Below, piece after piece: positions 41,990 through 51,235 of a stretch of 64,000 bases of DNA. Position numbers and translations under genes: made by a program. The notes beneath the pieces were generated by a model. The model saw only the letters and a program-made list of their open reading frames with translations, was not told the DNA's origin and searched no databases. Origin of the DNA: Betaproteobacteria bacterium (GTDB lineage: Bacteria; Pseudomonadota; Gammaproteobacteria; Burkholderiales; Burkholderiaceae_D). Location: assembly GCA_025362735.1 (NCBI GenBank), contig JANYFL010000029.1:1-64000 (forward strand), given 5' to 3'. The stretch's first letter is position 1. Each line of letters opens with the position of its first letter.

Positions 41990-42121
41990 GAATAAGTCCC
42001 GATGGACTATGGGAAAGCTTGCTGGCACGATCTATGATGCATTGCAATACATTCCTCGTTTCCGAGATGTAAATCATGTCGGTTATCGAACGATCAATGT
42101 GCGGCAACAGAAGGTGCAACG

Positions 42122-42577
42122 ATGAACAAACCATTCCCATCAAGCAGGATCCATCATAGGTATGGCTTCCTTGCTGTAGCACTACTCATCACCAGTAATG
42201 CGTGGGCGAGTACCGCCAGCGATACTGACGAAGGCGCAGACTTGTTTGCTCATTCGCATTCGTTTAATTCAGTTGCCGCAGTCAATGTCAATGAACTGAG
42301 CAGCTCCGGTTTTGGAATGAAGAATCTGTATTCCGAAACAGGTATTGCAAAAATTTCTCAAGCGCTCTCTGCCTTGAATGTCAGTCCGATCAGTCAAAAG
42401 TCATTTTTGTTATCGGGGGATCCTCGGCCTAGCTTGCTCGATGTCACTCCAAGCGATTACGCCTATGATCTTTCCCCGAATCTTGCTCCTGTCCCTGCGA
42501 CAAGTGAATGGGTCATGATCCTTGCCGGACTCGGCATGATCGGCTTCATCATTCGCCGCCGTGCAAACATTCAATAA
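42122..42577 (+). CDS. PEP-CTERM-like exported protein
   Basis: 151 residues. A signal peptide (about 1-29, ending A-W-A) is followed by a Ser/Asn-rich middle without Cys. The C-terminus has the three-part sorting tail of exosortase substrates: the motif V-P-A-T-S-E-W (124-130), a hydrophobic helix M-I-L-A-G-L-G-M-I-G-F (132-142) and an Arg cluster R-R-R (145-147). Such tails are cut by exosortases, which work alongside exopolysaccharide loci. No exosortase gene is present here. The role of the mature 95-residue protein is unknown. An AAGG precedes the ATG. Confidence 0.78.
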   Translation: MNKPFPSSRIHHRYGFLAVALLITSNAWASTASDTDEGADLFAHSHSFNSVAAVNVNELSSSGFGMKNLYSETGIAKISQALSALNVSPISQKSFLLSGDPRPSLLDVTPSDYAYDLSPNLAPVPATSEWVMILAGLGMIGFIIRRRANIQ

Positions 42578-42593
42578 CACTCCGGTACTGAAA

Positions 42594-43586
42594 ATGACGA
42601 AGGGAAAATCCGTCGGCATTGCTGCTTCTCCAATATCTTTTGGCGAACTTCATTTCAGTATGCGCGTCATGTTTGGATTGACCTCATTGGCATTGGCCGC
42701 TTGCGGTTCGGGCGATCAATCTCAAGTTCCGGTTGCGGCACGAATCAATTCGAGTGAGATCACCATGCGTCAGGTGAATGACGTCCTGGCGCAGAATCCT
42801 GATCTTGCGTCGGCTGATCTGAAAGAGGCGCGCCGTTTGACCCTGGAACGGTTGATTGATCAGCAGTTGGCTTTTGATCAGGCGCTGGATCGAAAGCTGG
42901 ATCGCTCTCCAGATGTGATCAAGGTGATTGACGCTGCGAAGCGTCAGATTCTGGCTCAAGCCTATCTCCAGCAGGTTACCGGCGCATTGCCAAAACCTGG
43001 CCCACGAGAAATCAGGCAATATTTTGACGATCATCCAGAGTTGTTTGCAGAGCGTCAGGTTTATGAACTGCGCGCGATTGCTCTTCAGCCTGCAGCCAGG
43101 ATCAAGGACAAACTTGACGCCATGGTGGCGCAAGGGAAGTCGCTTGAAGATGTGAGCAAGTTTCTCGTTTCAGAAAACATTCCTTTCAAGGCCGAAACGG
43201 CTACCCGTGCGGCCGAACAGTTGCCACTGGAAGTGCTCCCGAAATTGGCCGCAGCAAAGCAGGGAAGACTGGTCATCATCGACACGGCGGCAGGGTTTCA
43301 AATTGTATTGATTGCCGATGCGAAGACCGTGCCGGTCGATTTTGCTGAAGCATCAGGAAATATCGAAAGATATCTATTCAATCAGCGAGCGATTGATTTC
43401 GTCCAAAAGGATCTGGTTCGCCTGCGCAAGCTCGCCAATATCGAGTACCCGCAGGATTCAAAGGAAGCACCGGGGTCAGTCAGGCCGGTGAAGAATCCGC
43501 CGGGCATCCGCGTAATGGCCAACCAACCTCCTGAAAATTCAAACGCAGTGAGTTCGATTGAACTGACTGCTTCCAATCCAAAATAA
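42594..43586 (+). CDS. epsD: EpsD-type peptidyl-prolyl isomerase lipoprotein
   Basis: About 330 residues. A lipoprotein signal M-F-G-L-T-S-L-A-L-A-A-C is visible, so the true start may be the ATG 66 bases further in (42660). The body has a SurA-like N-terminal helical part (V-N-D-V-L-A-Q-N-P-D-L, then L-E-R-L-I-D-Q-Q-L) and a parvulin-like part (P-R-E-I-R-Q-Y-F-D-D-H-P-E-L-F). EpsD-family isomerases belong to exosortase-type exopolysaccharide loci, where they may help fold outer-membrane components. The start lacks a clear ribosome-binding site. Confidence 0.8.
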   Translation: MTKGKSVGIAASPISFGELHFSMRVMFGLTSLALAACGSGDQSQVPVAARINSSEITMRQVNDVLAQNPDLASADLKEARRLTLERLIDQQLAFDQALDRKLDRSPDVIKVIDAAKRQILAQAYLQQVTGALPKPGPREIRQYFDDHPELFAERQVYELRAIALQPAARIKDKLDAMVAQGKSLEDVSKFLVSENIPFKAETATRAAEQLPLEVLPKLAAAKQGRLVIIDTAAGFQIVLIADAKTVPVDFAEASGNIERYLFNQRAIDFVQKDLVRLRKLANIEYPQDSKEAPGSVRPVKNPPGIRVMANQPPENSNAVSSIELTASNPK

Positions 43587-43600
43587 ACATCAATCCGTTC

Positions 43601-44464
43601 ATGAATACTTCTATGCATTTTCATACCTTTGCTGTCGATCAGCCAAGCAATGATCGCAAGACTACAAGTCCATTTTTCAGATTTGTTCTTGCTTGTCTTT
43701 TGGCCTGTGTCGGCCTCAATACGTATGCCGAGGATGTCCAGCGTGAATACCAACTCGCTGAGGGCGATTCAATCAAAGTAACGGTCTTCCAGAATACAGA
43801 CCTGACACTGGAGACACGTGTTTCCGAGAACGGTAGCATCACATTCCCATTGATTGGCAAGATCCAAATCGGTGGCTTGCCTATCGCTGCTGCTGAACAA
43901 AAAATTGCCGCCGCCTTACAGGACGGTGGGTTTATGAAAGGACCGCAAGTCAATATTGTTGTCCTTCAGATCGTTGGCAACCAGGTCTCAGTACTGGGAC
44001 AAGTCGCCAAGCCTGGCAGTTATCCACTTAAAACTTCCAATACACGCATCTCCCAACTGCTGGCTACTGCCGGTGGCATTGCCTCATCAGGCGGTTCACT
44101 CGTTGTGCTGTCGGGCACGAGGAATCACCAAACTTTTCGCAAGCAGATTGATCTGGATACGATCTATCAGGATGGCAAAACCGAAGAAGACGTCGTTCTT
44201 GAAGCCGGAGACAGTCTCTTTGTCCCCAAAGCGCCCATGTTCTATATCTACGGTGAAGCGCAGCGTGCTGGCGCATATCCGCTTGAACGCCATATGACGG
44301 TACGACAAGCCTTGGCCATTGGTGGAGGTCTAACGCCAAGAGGAACCGAGCGCGGCTTGACCATCAAGCGTCAGGTTGGAGAGAACATCAGCATTGTTAA
44401 ACCCGATTTGGATGACGTGCTTCAGGCCGGAGATGTTCTGTTCGTCAAAGAAAGTCTTTTCTGA
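43601..44464 (+). CDS. epsE: Polysaccharide export protein, EpsE/Wza/GumB-like
   Basis: 287 residues. A signal sequence (hydrophobic part about 28-44) is followed by the Poly_export domain Y-Q-L-A-E-G-D-S-I-K-V-T-V-F-Q-N and two SLBB-type repeats (V-L-G-Q-V-A-K-P-G-S-Y-P-L and Y-G-E-A-Q-R-A-G-A-Y-P-L). It forms the outer-membrane or periplasmic export ring. No lipobox Cys at the usual place is obvious (C-L-L-A-C precedes the mature part). It follows epsD by 14 bases. Confidence 0.9.
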   Translation: MNTSMHFHTFAVDQPSNDRKTTSPFFRFVLACLLACVGLNTYAEDVQREYQLAEGDSIKVTVFQNTDLTLETRVSENGSITFPLIGKIQIGGLPIAAAEQKIAAALQDGGFMKGPQVNIVVLQIVGNQVSVLGQVAKPGSYPLKTSNTRISQLLATAGGIASSGGSLVVLSGTRNHQTFRKQIDLDTIYQDGKTEEDVVLEAGDSLFVPKAPMFYIYGEAQRAGAYPLERHMTVRQALAIGGGLTPRGTERGLTIKRQVGENISIVKPDLDDVLQAGDVLFVKESLF

Positions 44465-44474
44465 TGGGTACCGA

Positions 44475-45830
44475 TTGAACCTACTCCAAATACTCCGGAT
44501 TATTCGAGCGCGCCAACGGACCATTTACTGGACCGTCGGTGCTGCTCTGATCATTGCTTTGGGAATCAGTCTGCTGATACCCAAACAATATGTTGCCCAG
44601 GCAACTTTGGTCGTCAACAGCAATAGTGCCGATCCGGTTCTGGGCGCTTCTCAGCAGAACACAGCAATCGGTTCGACCTATGTGACGACCCAGGTGGACA
44701 TCCTAAACAGTCCTCGAGTTGCCCAAAAAGCGGTTAGTTTGCTCAAGTCTGACTGGAATGCGGCCCAAGTGTCGCATGGCCTGAACGTCAAGGCGGGTCA
44801 AGGGAATGTCATCGAAATCAACTACACGTCGCCCGATCCTGAGAGTGCCGCAGCAGTGGCGAATGCATTGGCCAACGCCTATCTTGAAACGGCGCTTGAA
44901 TTAAGAGTCGATCCGGCGCGACAGAATGCAAAGTTTTTTGATTTGCAAACAGCGGATCTGCGCAGACGTCTTGAACAGGCTCAAGCCAGGCTCTCGGATT
45001 ATCAGAAAAAAAATGGAATTATCAATTCCGGCAACGATAACCGGCAGGATGTCGACAATGCGCGATTCGCAGAACTTTCCAGCCAGTTAACCCAGATACA
45101 GGCAAAGCGTTTCGATACGCAGTCACGTCAGAATCAGGCAAAGGGAAATGTACTGACTTCACCTGATGTCCTTCAGAATCCTGTCGTACAACAACTGCGT
45201 AGTCAGATTGCCAGCGCTCAGGCAAAACTCAAACAGCTGTCGATGCAACTCGGACCAAACCATCCGCAGTACATCAGCACCGCCAGTGAGCTCGCTGAAT
45301 TGAATGCGAAATTGAATACAGAAATGGCCCAGGTTGCGGGTTCAGTCGGATCGGCCAACCGGGCGAACCTGCAGAGTGAAGCAGCGATCCGCGCGGAAAT
45401 GGATGCACAGCGCAAGAAGATATTGGCGCTATCAAGCCAGAACGACGATTTGTCATTGCTTCAAAGAGAAGTCACCAATGCACAAAGTGCCTATGACCTG
45501 GTGATGCAACGGTATTCACAAACCAGTCTGCAGAGCCAGTCACAACAAGCGGATGTTGTGCTCTTGAGCGCCGCAACCGTACCAACACGAGCCTCATCAC
45601 CAAAAACCGGATTCAATCTGGCGCTATCCATGATTGTGGGTTTGACGTTGGGCCTGGTCTTGATCTTTATCCGTGAAATCATGAATCCATTGATTCGAAG
45701 TACCGATGACATTCTTGCTTCAGTTGGAATTCCGGTCCTGGCCAAGATCCCCAATGCCAGACCCTCCCGTACCAGCTTGCTGCGTTGGCGTCCGATGAGT
45801 CGCATCACCGCAGCACGTTCAGCGACATGA
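44475..45830 (+). CDS. epsF: Polysaccharide chain-length determinant, EpsF/Wzc-like without kinase
   Basis: About 451 residues. The Wzz domain comprises an N-terminal membrane helix (about 18-37), a periplasmic part with long coiled coils (about 165-350), and a second membrane helix near 405-425 (L-A-L-S-M-I-V-G-L-T-L-G-L-V-L-I-F). It controls polymer length together with the separate kinase EpsG. The likely start is the TTG ten bases after epsE; an earlier in-frame start would overlap epsE by 89 bases and is unlikely. Confidence 0.88.
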   Translation: MNLLQILRIIRARQRTIYWTVGAALIIALGISLLIPKQYVAQATLVVNSNSADPVLGASQQNTAIGSTYVTTQVDILNSPRVAQKAVSLLKSDWNAAQVSHGLNVKAGQGNVIEINYTSPDPESAAAVANALANAYLETALELRVDPARQNAKFFDLQTADLRRRLEQAQARLSDYQKKNGIINSGNDNRQDVDNARFAELSSQLTQIQAKRFDTQSRQNQAKGNVLTSPDVLQNPVVQQLRSQIASAQAKLKQLSMQLGPNHPQYISTASELAELNAKLNTEMAQVAGSVGSANRANLQSEAAIRAEMDAQRKKILALSSQNDDLSLLQREVTNAQSAYDLVMQRYSQTSLQSQSQQADVVLLSAATVPTRASSPKTGFNLALSMIVGLTLGLVLIFIREIMNPLIRSTDDILASVGIPVLAKIPNARPSRTSLLRWRPMSRITAARSAT

Positions 45831-45843
45831 TGGGACACAACTG

Positions 45844-46731
45844 ATGAACTCACCCACCCCCAGCATTCTGCTTGATTCAGGGAATTTAACCCCCATCAGA
45901 GATCATTCGATTGGAACGATCCTCGTTGATTCCGGGCGCCTGTCTCCCGAAAGTGCAGAAAAAATTCTTCGCATTCAAAAAGAGCAGGATTCGCGCTTTG
46001 GTGAAACCGCTTTGCAGCTGGGCTTGGTGACCGAAGACGACATCCGCTTTGCGCTGGCTAGGCAATTTGATTATCAATATCTGACGACGGGTGACCGCAC
46101 ACTCATGCCGGAATTGATTGCCGCTTTTCAAGCGCATCATCCTTGCGTTGAAGCGCTGCGAGCTTTGCGCAGCCAGATCATGCTGCGCTGGCTAGACAAT
46201 GACATCGAGCGTAAGGCATTTACTGTGGTGAGTGCTGAAGATAGGGCAGGTCGCAGTTTCATCGCTGGAAATCTTGCCGTGCTGCTTTCCCAGTTGGGCG
46301 AAAACACGCTGTTGATTGATGCGGACTTGCGTCGACCCAGTCAGCATCAGCTTTTTCAGTTGGAGAACCGAATTGGACTTTCATCCATTCTGGGTGAACG
46401 CGCTGGCAGCGAAGCCATTGTGCGGATTGATGGTTTTAGTCGGCTCTCTGTGTTACCGGCCGGACCAACGCCTCCTAATCCGCAGGAATTGTTGTCACGT
46501 CCAGGATTCAGTCGACTGATCGATAATCTGGCGCACCACTTTGACGTCATAGTGGTCGATACGCCCTCCTGCATGAGCGGTGCAGATGCGCAGATTATTT
46601 CGGCCCGCACCGGTGCTGCCTTATTGGTCACGCGTACTGATCAGTCAAAAACAGCTTCGGTCAACAGTTTTGTCGAGGCCCTGAATCAAAGCGGTGTTCA
46701 AGTGCTGGGTGCAGTGCTGAACCAGTACTAA
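45844..46731 (+). CDS. epsG: EpsG-type tyrosine kinase of chain-length control
   Basis: 295 residues. N-terminal residues about 20-85 resemble the MshEN/GspE-N type domain (G-T-I-L-V-D-S-G-R-L, then A-L-Q-L-G-L-V-T-E-D-D-I). The kinase domain shows Walker A-prime L-L-I-D-A-D-L-R-R-P (156-165) and Walker B V-I-V-V-D-T-P. The P-loop position reads S-A-E-D-R-A-G-R-S (130-138) with Arg in place of the usual Lys, as in some EpsG proteins. Only one Tyr remains at the extreme C-terminus, so the usual Tyr cluster is lacking. Partner of EpsF. Confidence 0.87.
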   Translation: MNSPTPSILLDSGNLTPIRDHSIGTILVDSGRLSPESAEKILRIQKEQDSRFGETALQLGLVTEDDIRFALARQFDYQYLTTGDRTLMPELIAAFQAHHPCVEALRALRSQIMLRWLDNDIERKAFTVVSAEDRAGRSFIAGNLAVLLSQLGENTLLIDADLRRPSQHQLFQLENRIGLSSILGERAGSEAIVRIDGFSRLSVLPAGPTPPNPQELLSRPGFSRLIDNLAHHFDVIVVDTPSCMSGADAQIISARTGAALLVTRTDQSKTASVNSFVEALNQSGVQVLGAVLNQY

Positions 46732-46882
46732 AGAAGACCAGCGGCGGGCACGATGACTTCACTCCGTCCTGCATTGGCAAAGCCCACTCACAGGCAGACC
46801 TTGCCTGGATTAAATCCAGTCTTGGCACATACCATCAGTGACTCAGACAGCTACAGACGATGCGTATTTCAGGAGTGCTCTG

Positions 46883-47983
46883 ATGCGCATTAAACAACTC
46901 GACGGCTTGAGGGGAGTGGCGATCCTGATGGTGGTTGCTTACCATTTCTATATTCAGGCAGATTTCCCGTTTGCATACCAGAATCGATTTCAGAATATCT
47001 GGCCGCTGAGTGTGGGATTTTTGGGTGTGCAATTGTTTTTCATGATTTCAGGTTATGTCATTTTCATGACGCTTGATCAATCGAAGGGCATATTAAGTTT
47101 TGCTTACCGGCGCTGGATTCGTCTTTTTCCAGCGATGGCGGTTGCGTCTCTGCTTATTTATGTTGCGGCTCAGTTTTTTTTCGAGCCCGTCCAAAAGCAG
47201 ATTAATTTGATTGATGTGTTGCCCGGACTGTTATTCATCGGGCCCAACTACCTTTCACAAATATTCGGCTCGGACGTGAGAGCCCTTGATGTGCCTTTCT
47301 GGACTTTATTTGTTGAGGTTCGATTTTATGTTTTGATCGGCCTGCTCTACTTTCTGATCGGACGTAAACGAACGATTTGGGCACTGGTCCTTATTGCCGG
47401 ACTAACCACCGTACTCAAACTGTTTGAAGCGGCTGGTTATCTTCATGGCAATTTCTATACAGTCCTGATTGAAGTCTTGGGTAAAACGCTGGTCGGAAAT
47501 TATCTGTACTGGTTCCTGATCGGCATATTTTGCTATCGCCACGCCAACGATCAACTGAACAAACCGCTCCTTGTTCCGATAGTCATCTTTTTGTTGCTGG
47601 CCATACAGCCCTTTCAGGATCTCGGAGGCCATGAAATTACGCTGGCCACGGCGGCCACGGCTGCAGCCATCGGGGCCGTCTTCGTCTACGTAACTTGCTT
47701 CGATGGTTTAAAGGCAGCGCTGTGCAGCCCCTTTCTGGTTTTTTTCGGCTTTATCAGTTACTCGCTCTACCTGATTCATCACAGTCTAGGGCTCGCGATA
47801 CTGATCAAACTGGACCGATTGGGATTTTTCCCATCAGCGGTTCTCCCCGTGATCGTATTGTTTTTTGTGACTGTCCCAGCCTATTTGATGACGCGTTATG
47901 TTGAGACCAATATCCAGACGATATTAAAAAAACTTCCCTTGCAATTGGGTTGGGTCACACCGTCTCCGAGTCTGTCCAAGTGA
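46883..47983 (+). CDS. Acyltransferase family 3 membrane protein, polymer decoration
   Basis: About 366 residues with ten or so membrane helices. It begins I-K-Q-L-D-G-L-R-G-V-A-I-L-M-V-V-A-Y-H-F, the active-site His signature of acyltransferase family 3 (OafA/GumF-like), which adds acetyl or similar groups to sugars. The chosen ATG has AGGAG eight bases upstream; a longer open frame begins 45 bases earlier. In xanthan loci, related enzymes (GumF, GumG) acetylate mannose. Confidence 0.87.
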   Translation: MRIKQLDGLRGVAILMVVAYHFYIQADFPFAYQNRFQNIWPLSVGFLGVQLFFMISGYVIFMTLDQSKGILSFAYRRWIRLFPAMAVASLLIYVAAQFFFEPVQKQINLIDVLPGLLFIGPNYLSQIFGSDVRALDVPFWTLFVEVRFYVLIGLLYFLIGRKRTIWALVLIAGLTTVLKLFEAAGYLHGNFYTVLIEVLGKTLVGNYLYWFLIGIFCYRHANDQLNKPLLVPIVIFLLLAIQPFQDLGGHEITLATAATAAAIGAVFVYVTCFDGLKAALCSPFLVFFGFISYSLYLIHHSLGLAILIKLDRLGFFPSAVLPVIVLFFVTVPAYLMTRYVETNIQTILKKLPLQLGWVTPSPSLSK

Positions 47984-47988
47984 TCAAC

Positions 47989-49305
47989 ATGGCTAAAGAC
48001 ATGAAAACCATGGCGCAGACACAAAAATCAAATGTGGCCGAGAAAGCCGACGCGAGCGAAGCCAAATGGATATTGCCGCTTGCGACTGGCATTGTCTTAT
48101 TGGCCTGTTTTTATAACCTGATTCTGTCCCTGATCAACAGTCACCTCGTCCCGCTGTCCGGCTCAGCTTTAATCTTTGCTGAAAGCCTTATGCTTTTGTG
48201 CGCCATGCCCATTCTTTTCAAAAACCTGACGCTGGGCTTTTGTTTGCTCGTTTCATTGATCGCGTTCAATTTTTTTACGCTGTTCCTGATTCGACAAGAC
48301 TTTGATGCCAAGCCGCTCCGGGATGTGTTGATGCCCATCATTTTTTTATGGTTGGGTCTCATGGTTCATCGACGCGATCACGCGGATCGCCTGTTGGGTG
48401 GAATCGCCTTGGTGGTGATTGGCGTGGGTGTGGTCGATGTGCTTTTTCCTGATTTTTATGCTGACTTTGTCGATGCGCTGGGGTTTTATGCGAACCGATG
48501 GTCGACCGATCCCTACAAGCTATTGACCCTGCAAGAACGGCCCGCCGGTATCGGGCGTTCCCTATTTCCATTTTTATTAGGGCCACGCAGAATTTCTTCA
48601 GTATTTCTGGACCCGGTTGCGATGGGCAATTTTGCAGTCATTCTTGCGGCCTGGGCTTTTTCCAAAGAGAAGTTTGAAGCCCGGCGCATGGCGTTTTTTC
48701 TGATCTGCTCAGCCATTGTGGTGGTTTTGTGTGATGGCCGGTTTGCCCTGATGTTGGTGCTGATCATCGCCCTGTGCAGAGTCAGCCAAATCGACCGGCT
48801 TTATTTTCTTCCTGCCATTCTTCCCTTGATTGGAATTTCTCTTGTTCTGGCCGTTGCTCTGCTCTTTTCAGGTCAACAACTGGGCGATAACTTTATCGGG
48901 CGTTTATTTAGTTGTGGCGAAGATTTGCTGGGACTTGATTTTGCTTCATTGTTTGGAGTCGGGAGCAGGTTGGTCAATCTGGATGCGGGCTATGGATACG
49001 TGATTCAGAAATTCGGGGTTCTGCTCTGCATTGTCTTATGGCTGGCCTATTGCTTTTTGCCTGCTCGTGATTCCGTTGCGCAACGCTTCCGATTTTATTT
49101 GTCGGTCTATATGGTTTTGCTTCTTTCCATTAGCGGTAGTTCATTGTTTGCATTAAAAACCAGCGGCATTCTCTGGTTTTTGTTTGGCAGCCTGATTTCT
49201 ACTGTGCCCAAGATTGCGGCGTCAGTGAATCAGCCCTATCCACGTTCACCTTCTTCGCTCCGGGGCTTTCCCGCATTTCAGCCTCGATCAGCGTCTGCCG
49301 GATAA
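47989..49305 (+). CDS. Probable exopolysaccharide polymerase (Wzy/GumE-like)
   Basis: About 438 residues with roughly ten to twelve membrane helices and one larger loop (about 175-215), containing F-L-L-G-P-R-R-I-S-S-V-F-L-D-P-V-A-M-G-N-F. Such F-x-x-P-x-x-x-G-N patterns occur in O-antigen polymerases and ligases. No other polymerase candidate is present in the locus, and its place matches GumE of xanthan clusters. Sequence in this family is very variable, so the call rests on topology and context. The start is five bases after the preceding stop; an ATG 12 bases later is also possible. Confidence 0.72.
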   Translation: MAKDMKTMAQTQKSNVAEKADASEAKWILPLATGIVLLACFYNLILSLINSHLVPLSGSALIFAESLMLLCAMPILFKNLTLGFCLLVSLIAFNFFTLFLIRQDFDAKPLRDVLMPIIFLWLGLMVHRRDHADRLLGGIALVVIGVGVVDVLFPDFYADFVDALGFYANRWSTDPYKLLTLQERPAGIGRSLFPFLLGPRRISSVFLDPVAMGNFAVILAAWAFSKEKFEARRMAFFLICSAIVVVLCDGRFALMLVLIIALCRVSQIDRLYFLPAILPLIGISLVLAVALLFSGQQLGDNFIGRLFSCGEDLLGLDFASLFGVGSRLVNLDAGYGYVIQKFGVLLCIVLWLAYCFLPARDSVAQRFRFYLSVYMVLLLSISGSSLFALKTSGILWFLFGSLISTVPKIAASVNQPYPRSPSSLRGFPAFQPRSASAG

Positions 49306-49356
49306 CCGGACGAGTCGTGCCGCACTTCCGGTCCGTATCAATTAGAAAGATCAAGC

Positions 49357-50118
49357 ATGTATTCCAGGAACTACCGAAAGATTGCAAACTTCAAAATTCT
49401 CGTTACCTCGGCCGAGGAGTTGAGTGCCGACCTGCTGGGTCGTGTAGAGCGACGCACCAAATCCATCTTGCTCTTTGCCAATACCAATTTTGTGGTCAAG
49501 TGTTCCAGATTTTCCTCCATCCTTAATCATCAGGAGACCGTTTTAATCAATGACGGCATCGGCATGGATTTGGCCTCATTACTTCTGCACGGCCGCTTTT
49601 TTCCTGAGAATTTGAATGGAACCGATTTCATCCCGAAGCTGTTAGGGTCATTCAAACAGCCTGTAAAAGTTTTTCTGCTGGGCAGCGAGCAAGCTGTCGC
49701 CGACAAGGCGGCATTGGCCTTGAGTGCGACTTATCCAGGCGTTCAAGTGGTAGGAGTGAATGATGGATTTGAAAGTCTGAAAAATCGTTCGGCACTGATC
49801 ACCCGAATCAACGCGACCCAGCCTGATGTCCTCCTGGTGGGCATGGGCAATCCTTTGCAGGAAAAATGGATTCTTGAAAATCGCGATGCACTGGATGTGC
49901 CATTAATGATTGGTGTGGGCGCATTGTTCGAGTTTTTGTCTGGCGCAACACGGAGAGCACCGTGGTTGATGCGTAAAACCAAACTTGAATGGCTGCATCG
50001 GCTAATGCTCGACCCCCGTCGCTTGATGCGTCGTTATACGCTGGACATCATTCAATTTCTTTCGCTCTGCTTTAAATATCGTTCGGTTTCGGACCACTCC
50101 GCCAGGAGTAGCAATTGA
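49357..50118 (+). CDS. WecG/TagA/CpsF glycosyltransferase (GT26), GumM-like
   Basis: 253 residues, cytoplasmic or membrane-associated. GT26 features: L-F-A-N-T-N-F-V-V-K near 40, I-N-D-G-I-G-M-D-L-A near 65 (catalytic Asp), G-T-D-F-I-P-K-L-L near 88, V-F-L-L-G-S near 105 and Q-P-D-V-L-L-V-G-M-G-N-P-L-Q-E-K-W near 155. In xanthan synthesis the GT26 enzyme GumM adds the second backbone glucose (beta-1,4). The neighbours support the same step here. Confidence 0.87.
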   Translation: MYSRNYRKIANFKILVTSAEELSADLLGRVERRTKSILLFANTNFVVKCSRFSSILNHQETVLINDGIGMDLASLLLHGRFFPENLNGTDFIPKLLGSFKQPVKVFLLGSEQAVADKAALALSATYPGVQVVGVNDGFESLKNRSALITRINATQPDVLLVGMGNPLQEKWILENRDALDVPLMIGVGALFEFLSGATRRAPWLMRKTKLEWLHRLMLDPRRLMRRYTLDIIQFLSLCFKYRSVSDHSARSSN

Positions 50119-51233
50119 AGTTGCGAATCGCACATGTAGTTCGTCAGTACTTTCCATCAGTCGGCGGAATGGAAGGGGTCGTGGCCAATATTGCCCGTAT
50201 GCAACACCAACAATACGGACATACACCAACCATCATCACTTTGGACCGGCTGTTTCGAGGCAGCCCGGCACATTTGATCCCATCAGAAATGGTCGAAGGA
50301 ATCCCGGTCATTCGTCTTCCTTATGTCGGTTCAACGCGCTACCCCGTTTGCCTTCAGGTACTGAAACAAATTCGGGATGTGGACGTTGTGCATGTGCATG
50401 GCATCGATTTCTTTTTTGATTATCTTGCGCTGACCAAGCGATTCCATCAGCGCCCCATGATTGCCACCACCCATGGAGGTTTTTTTCATACGAACTTTGC
50501 ATCATCGCTCAAGAAAGTTTTCTTCAACACCGTAACGCGTCTTTCCAGCCGTGCGTATCAGCGCATTATTGCCAGCAGCGCAAATGATGGTGCAGGCTTC
50601 AGCCGTATTGCCGGTGACCGTGTCGTCACGATTGAAAACGGTGTTGATGTGGAAAAATATTTCGATCAGGCCGCTATGCAGCCGGAGCGAACCCTGATTT
50701 ATTTCGGACGGTGGTCGAGTAATAAAGGACTGCCAGAGCTCATCAATTTGTTTCATGCCCTTGTTCAAATAGAACCGCGCTGGAAGCTCATTATCGCTGG
50801 CCGTGCCTATGACCTGAGTAAAGCGCAGTTGCAAGAGCTCGTGCAACAGGCAGGGCTTCAGCAGCAGGTCACGATTCATGATAGCCCTGACGACGACTCA
50901 TTACGTGGACTGATCGGGCAGGCCAGTTACTACGCCTGTCTTTCTCATCACGAGGGCTTTGGGCTGGCGGCGATTGAGGCCATGAGTGCTGGTTTGACAC
51001 CGATCTTGAGTGATATTGCACCTTTCCGAAAAGTGATACAGGAGTCAGGAGCCGGCTTATTGGTCAATGCGAACAACCATCAGGAAACATCTCGGAGTCT
51101 CCTGACGCTTCATGAAGAGATGAGCGCAAAGTTTTTTGCTACTCGTGATCAGCTTCAAACATTCGCCAGTCGCTATCACTGGAAGCATGCCATAGCCGAG
51201 TACGAGAACCAATATCAGCTCGCAGTGAGGTAA
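50115..51233 (+). CDS. GT4 mannosyltransferase, GumH-like
   Basis: 372 residues. The sequence strongly resembles xanthan GumH: V-V-R-Q-Y-F-P-S-V-G-G-M-E near 8, D-V-V-H-V-H-G-I-D-F-F-F-D-Y-L-A-L-T-K near 93, T-T-H-G-G-F-F-H-T near 115, E-N-G-V-D-V-E-K-Y near 173, F-G-R-W-S-S-N-K-G-L near 193 and C-L-S-H-H-E-G-F-G-L-A-A-I-E-A-M-S-A-G near 275 (the E-x7-E motif). GumH adds alpha-1,3-mannose to the cellobiosyl lipid. The start is TTG, overlapping the GT26 gene by four bases, with AGGAG upstream. Confidence 0.9.
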   Translation: MKLRIAHVVRQYFPSVGGMEGVVANIARMQHQQYGHTPTIITLDRLFRGSPAHLIPSEMVEGIPVIRLPYVGSTRYPVCLQVLKQIRDVDVVHVHGIDFFFDYLALTKRFHQRPMIATTHGGFFHTNFASSLKKVFFNTVTRLSSRAYQRIIASSANDGAGFSRIAGDRVVTIENGVDVEKYFDQAAMQPERTLIYFGRWSSNKGLPELINLFHALVQIEPRWKLIIAGRAYDLSKAQLQELVQQAGLQQQVTIHDSPDDDSLRGLIGQASYYACLSHHEGFGLAAIEAMSAGLTPILSDIAPFRKVIQESGAGLLVNANNHQETSRSLLTLHEEMSAKFFATRDQLQTFASRYHWKHAIAEYENQYQLAVR

Positions 51234-51235
51234 CC

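Noticed and set aside
42023-42046. TGGCACG followed by TTGCA before the PEP-CTERM-like gene, suggesting a sigma-54 promoter
   Set aside because: The GG and GC elements are about 20 bases apart instead of the required 12, so it does not fit a -24/-12 promoter.
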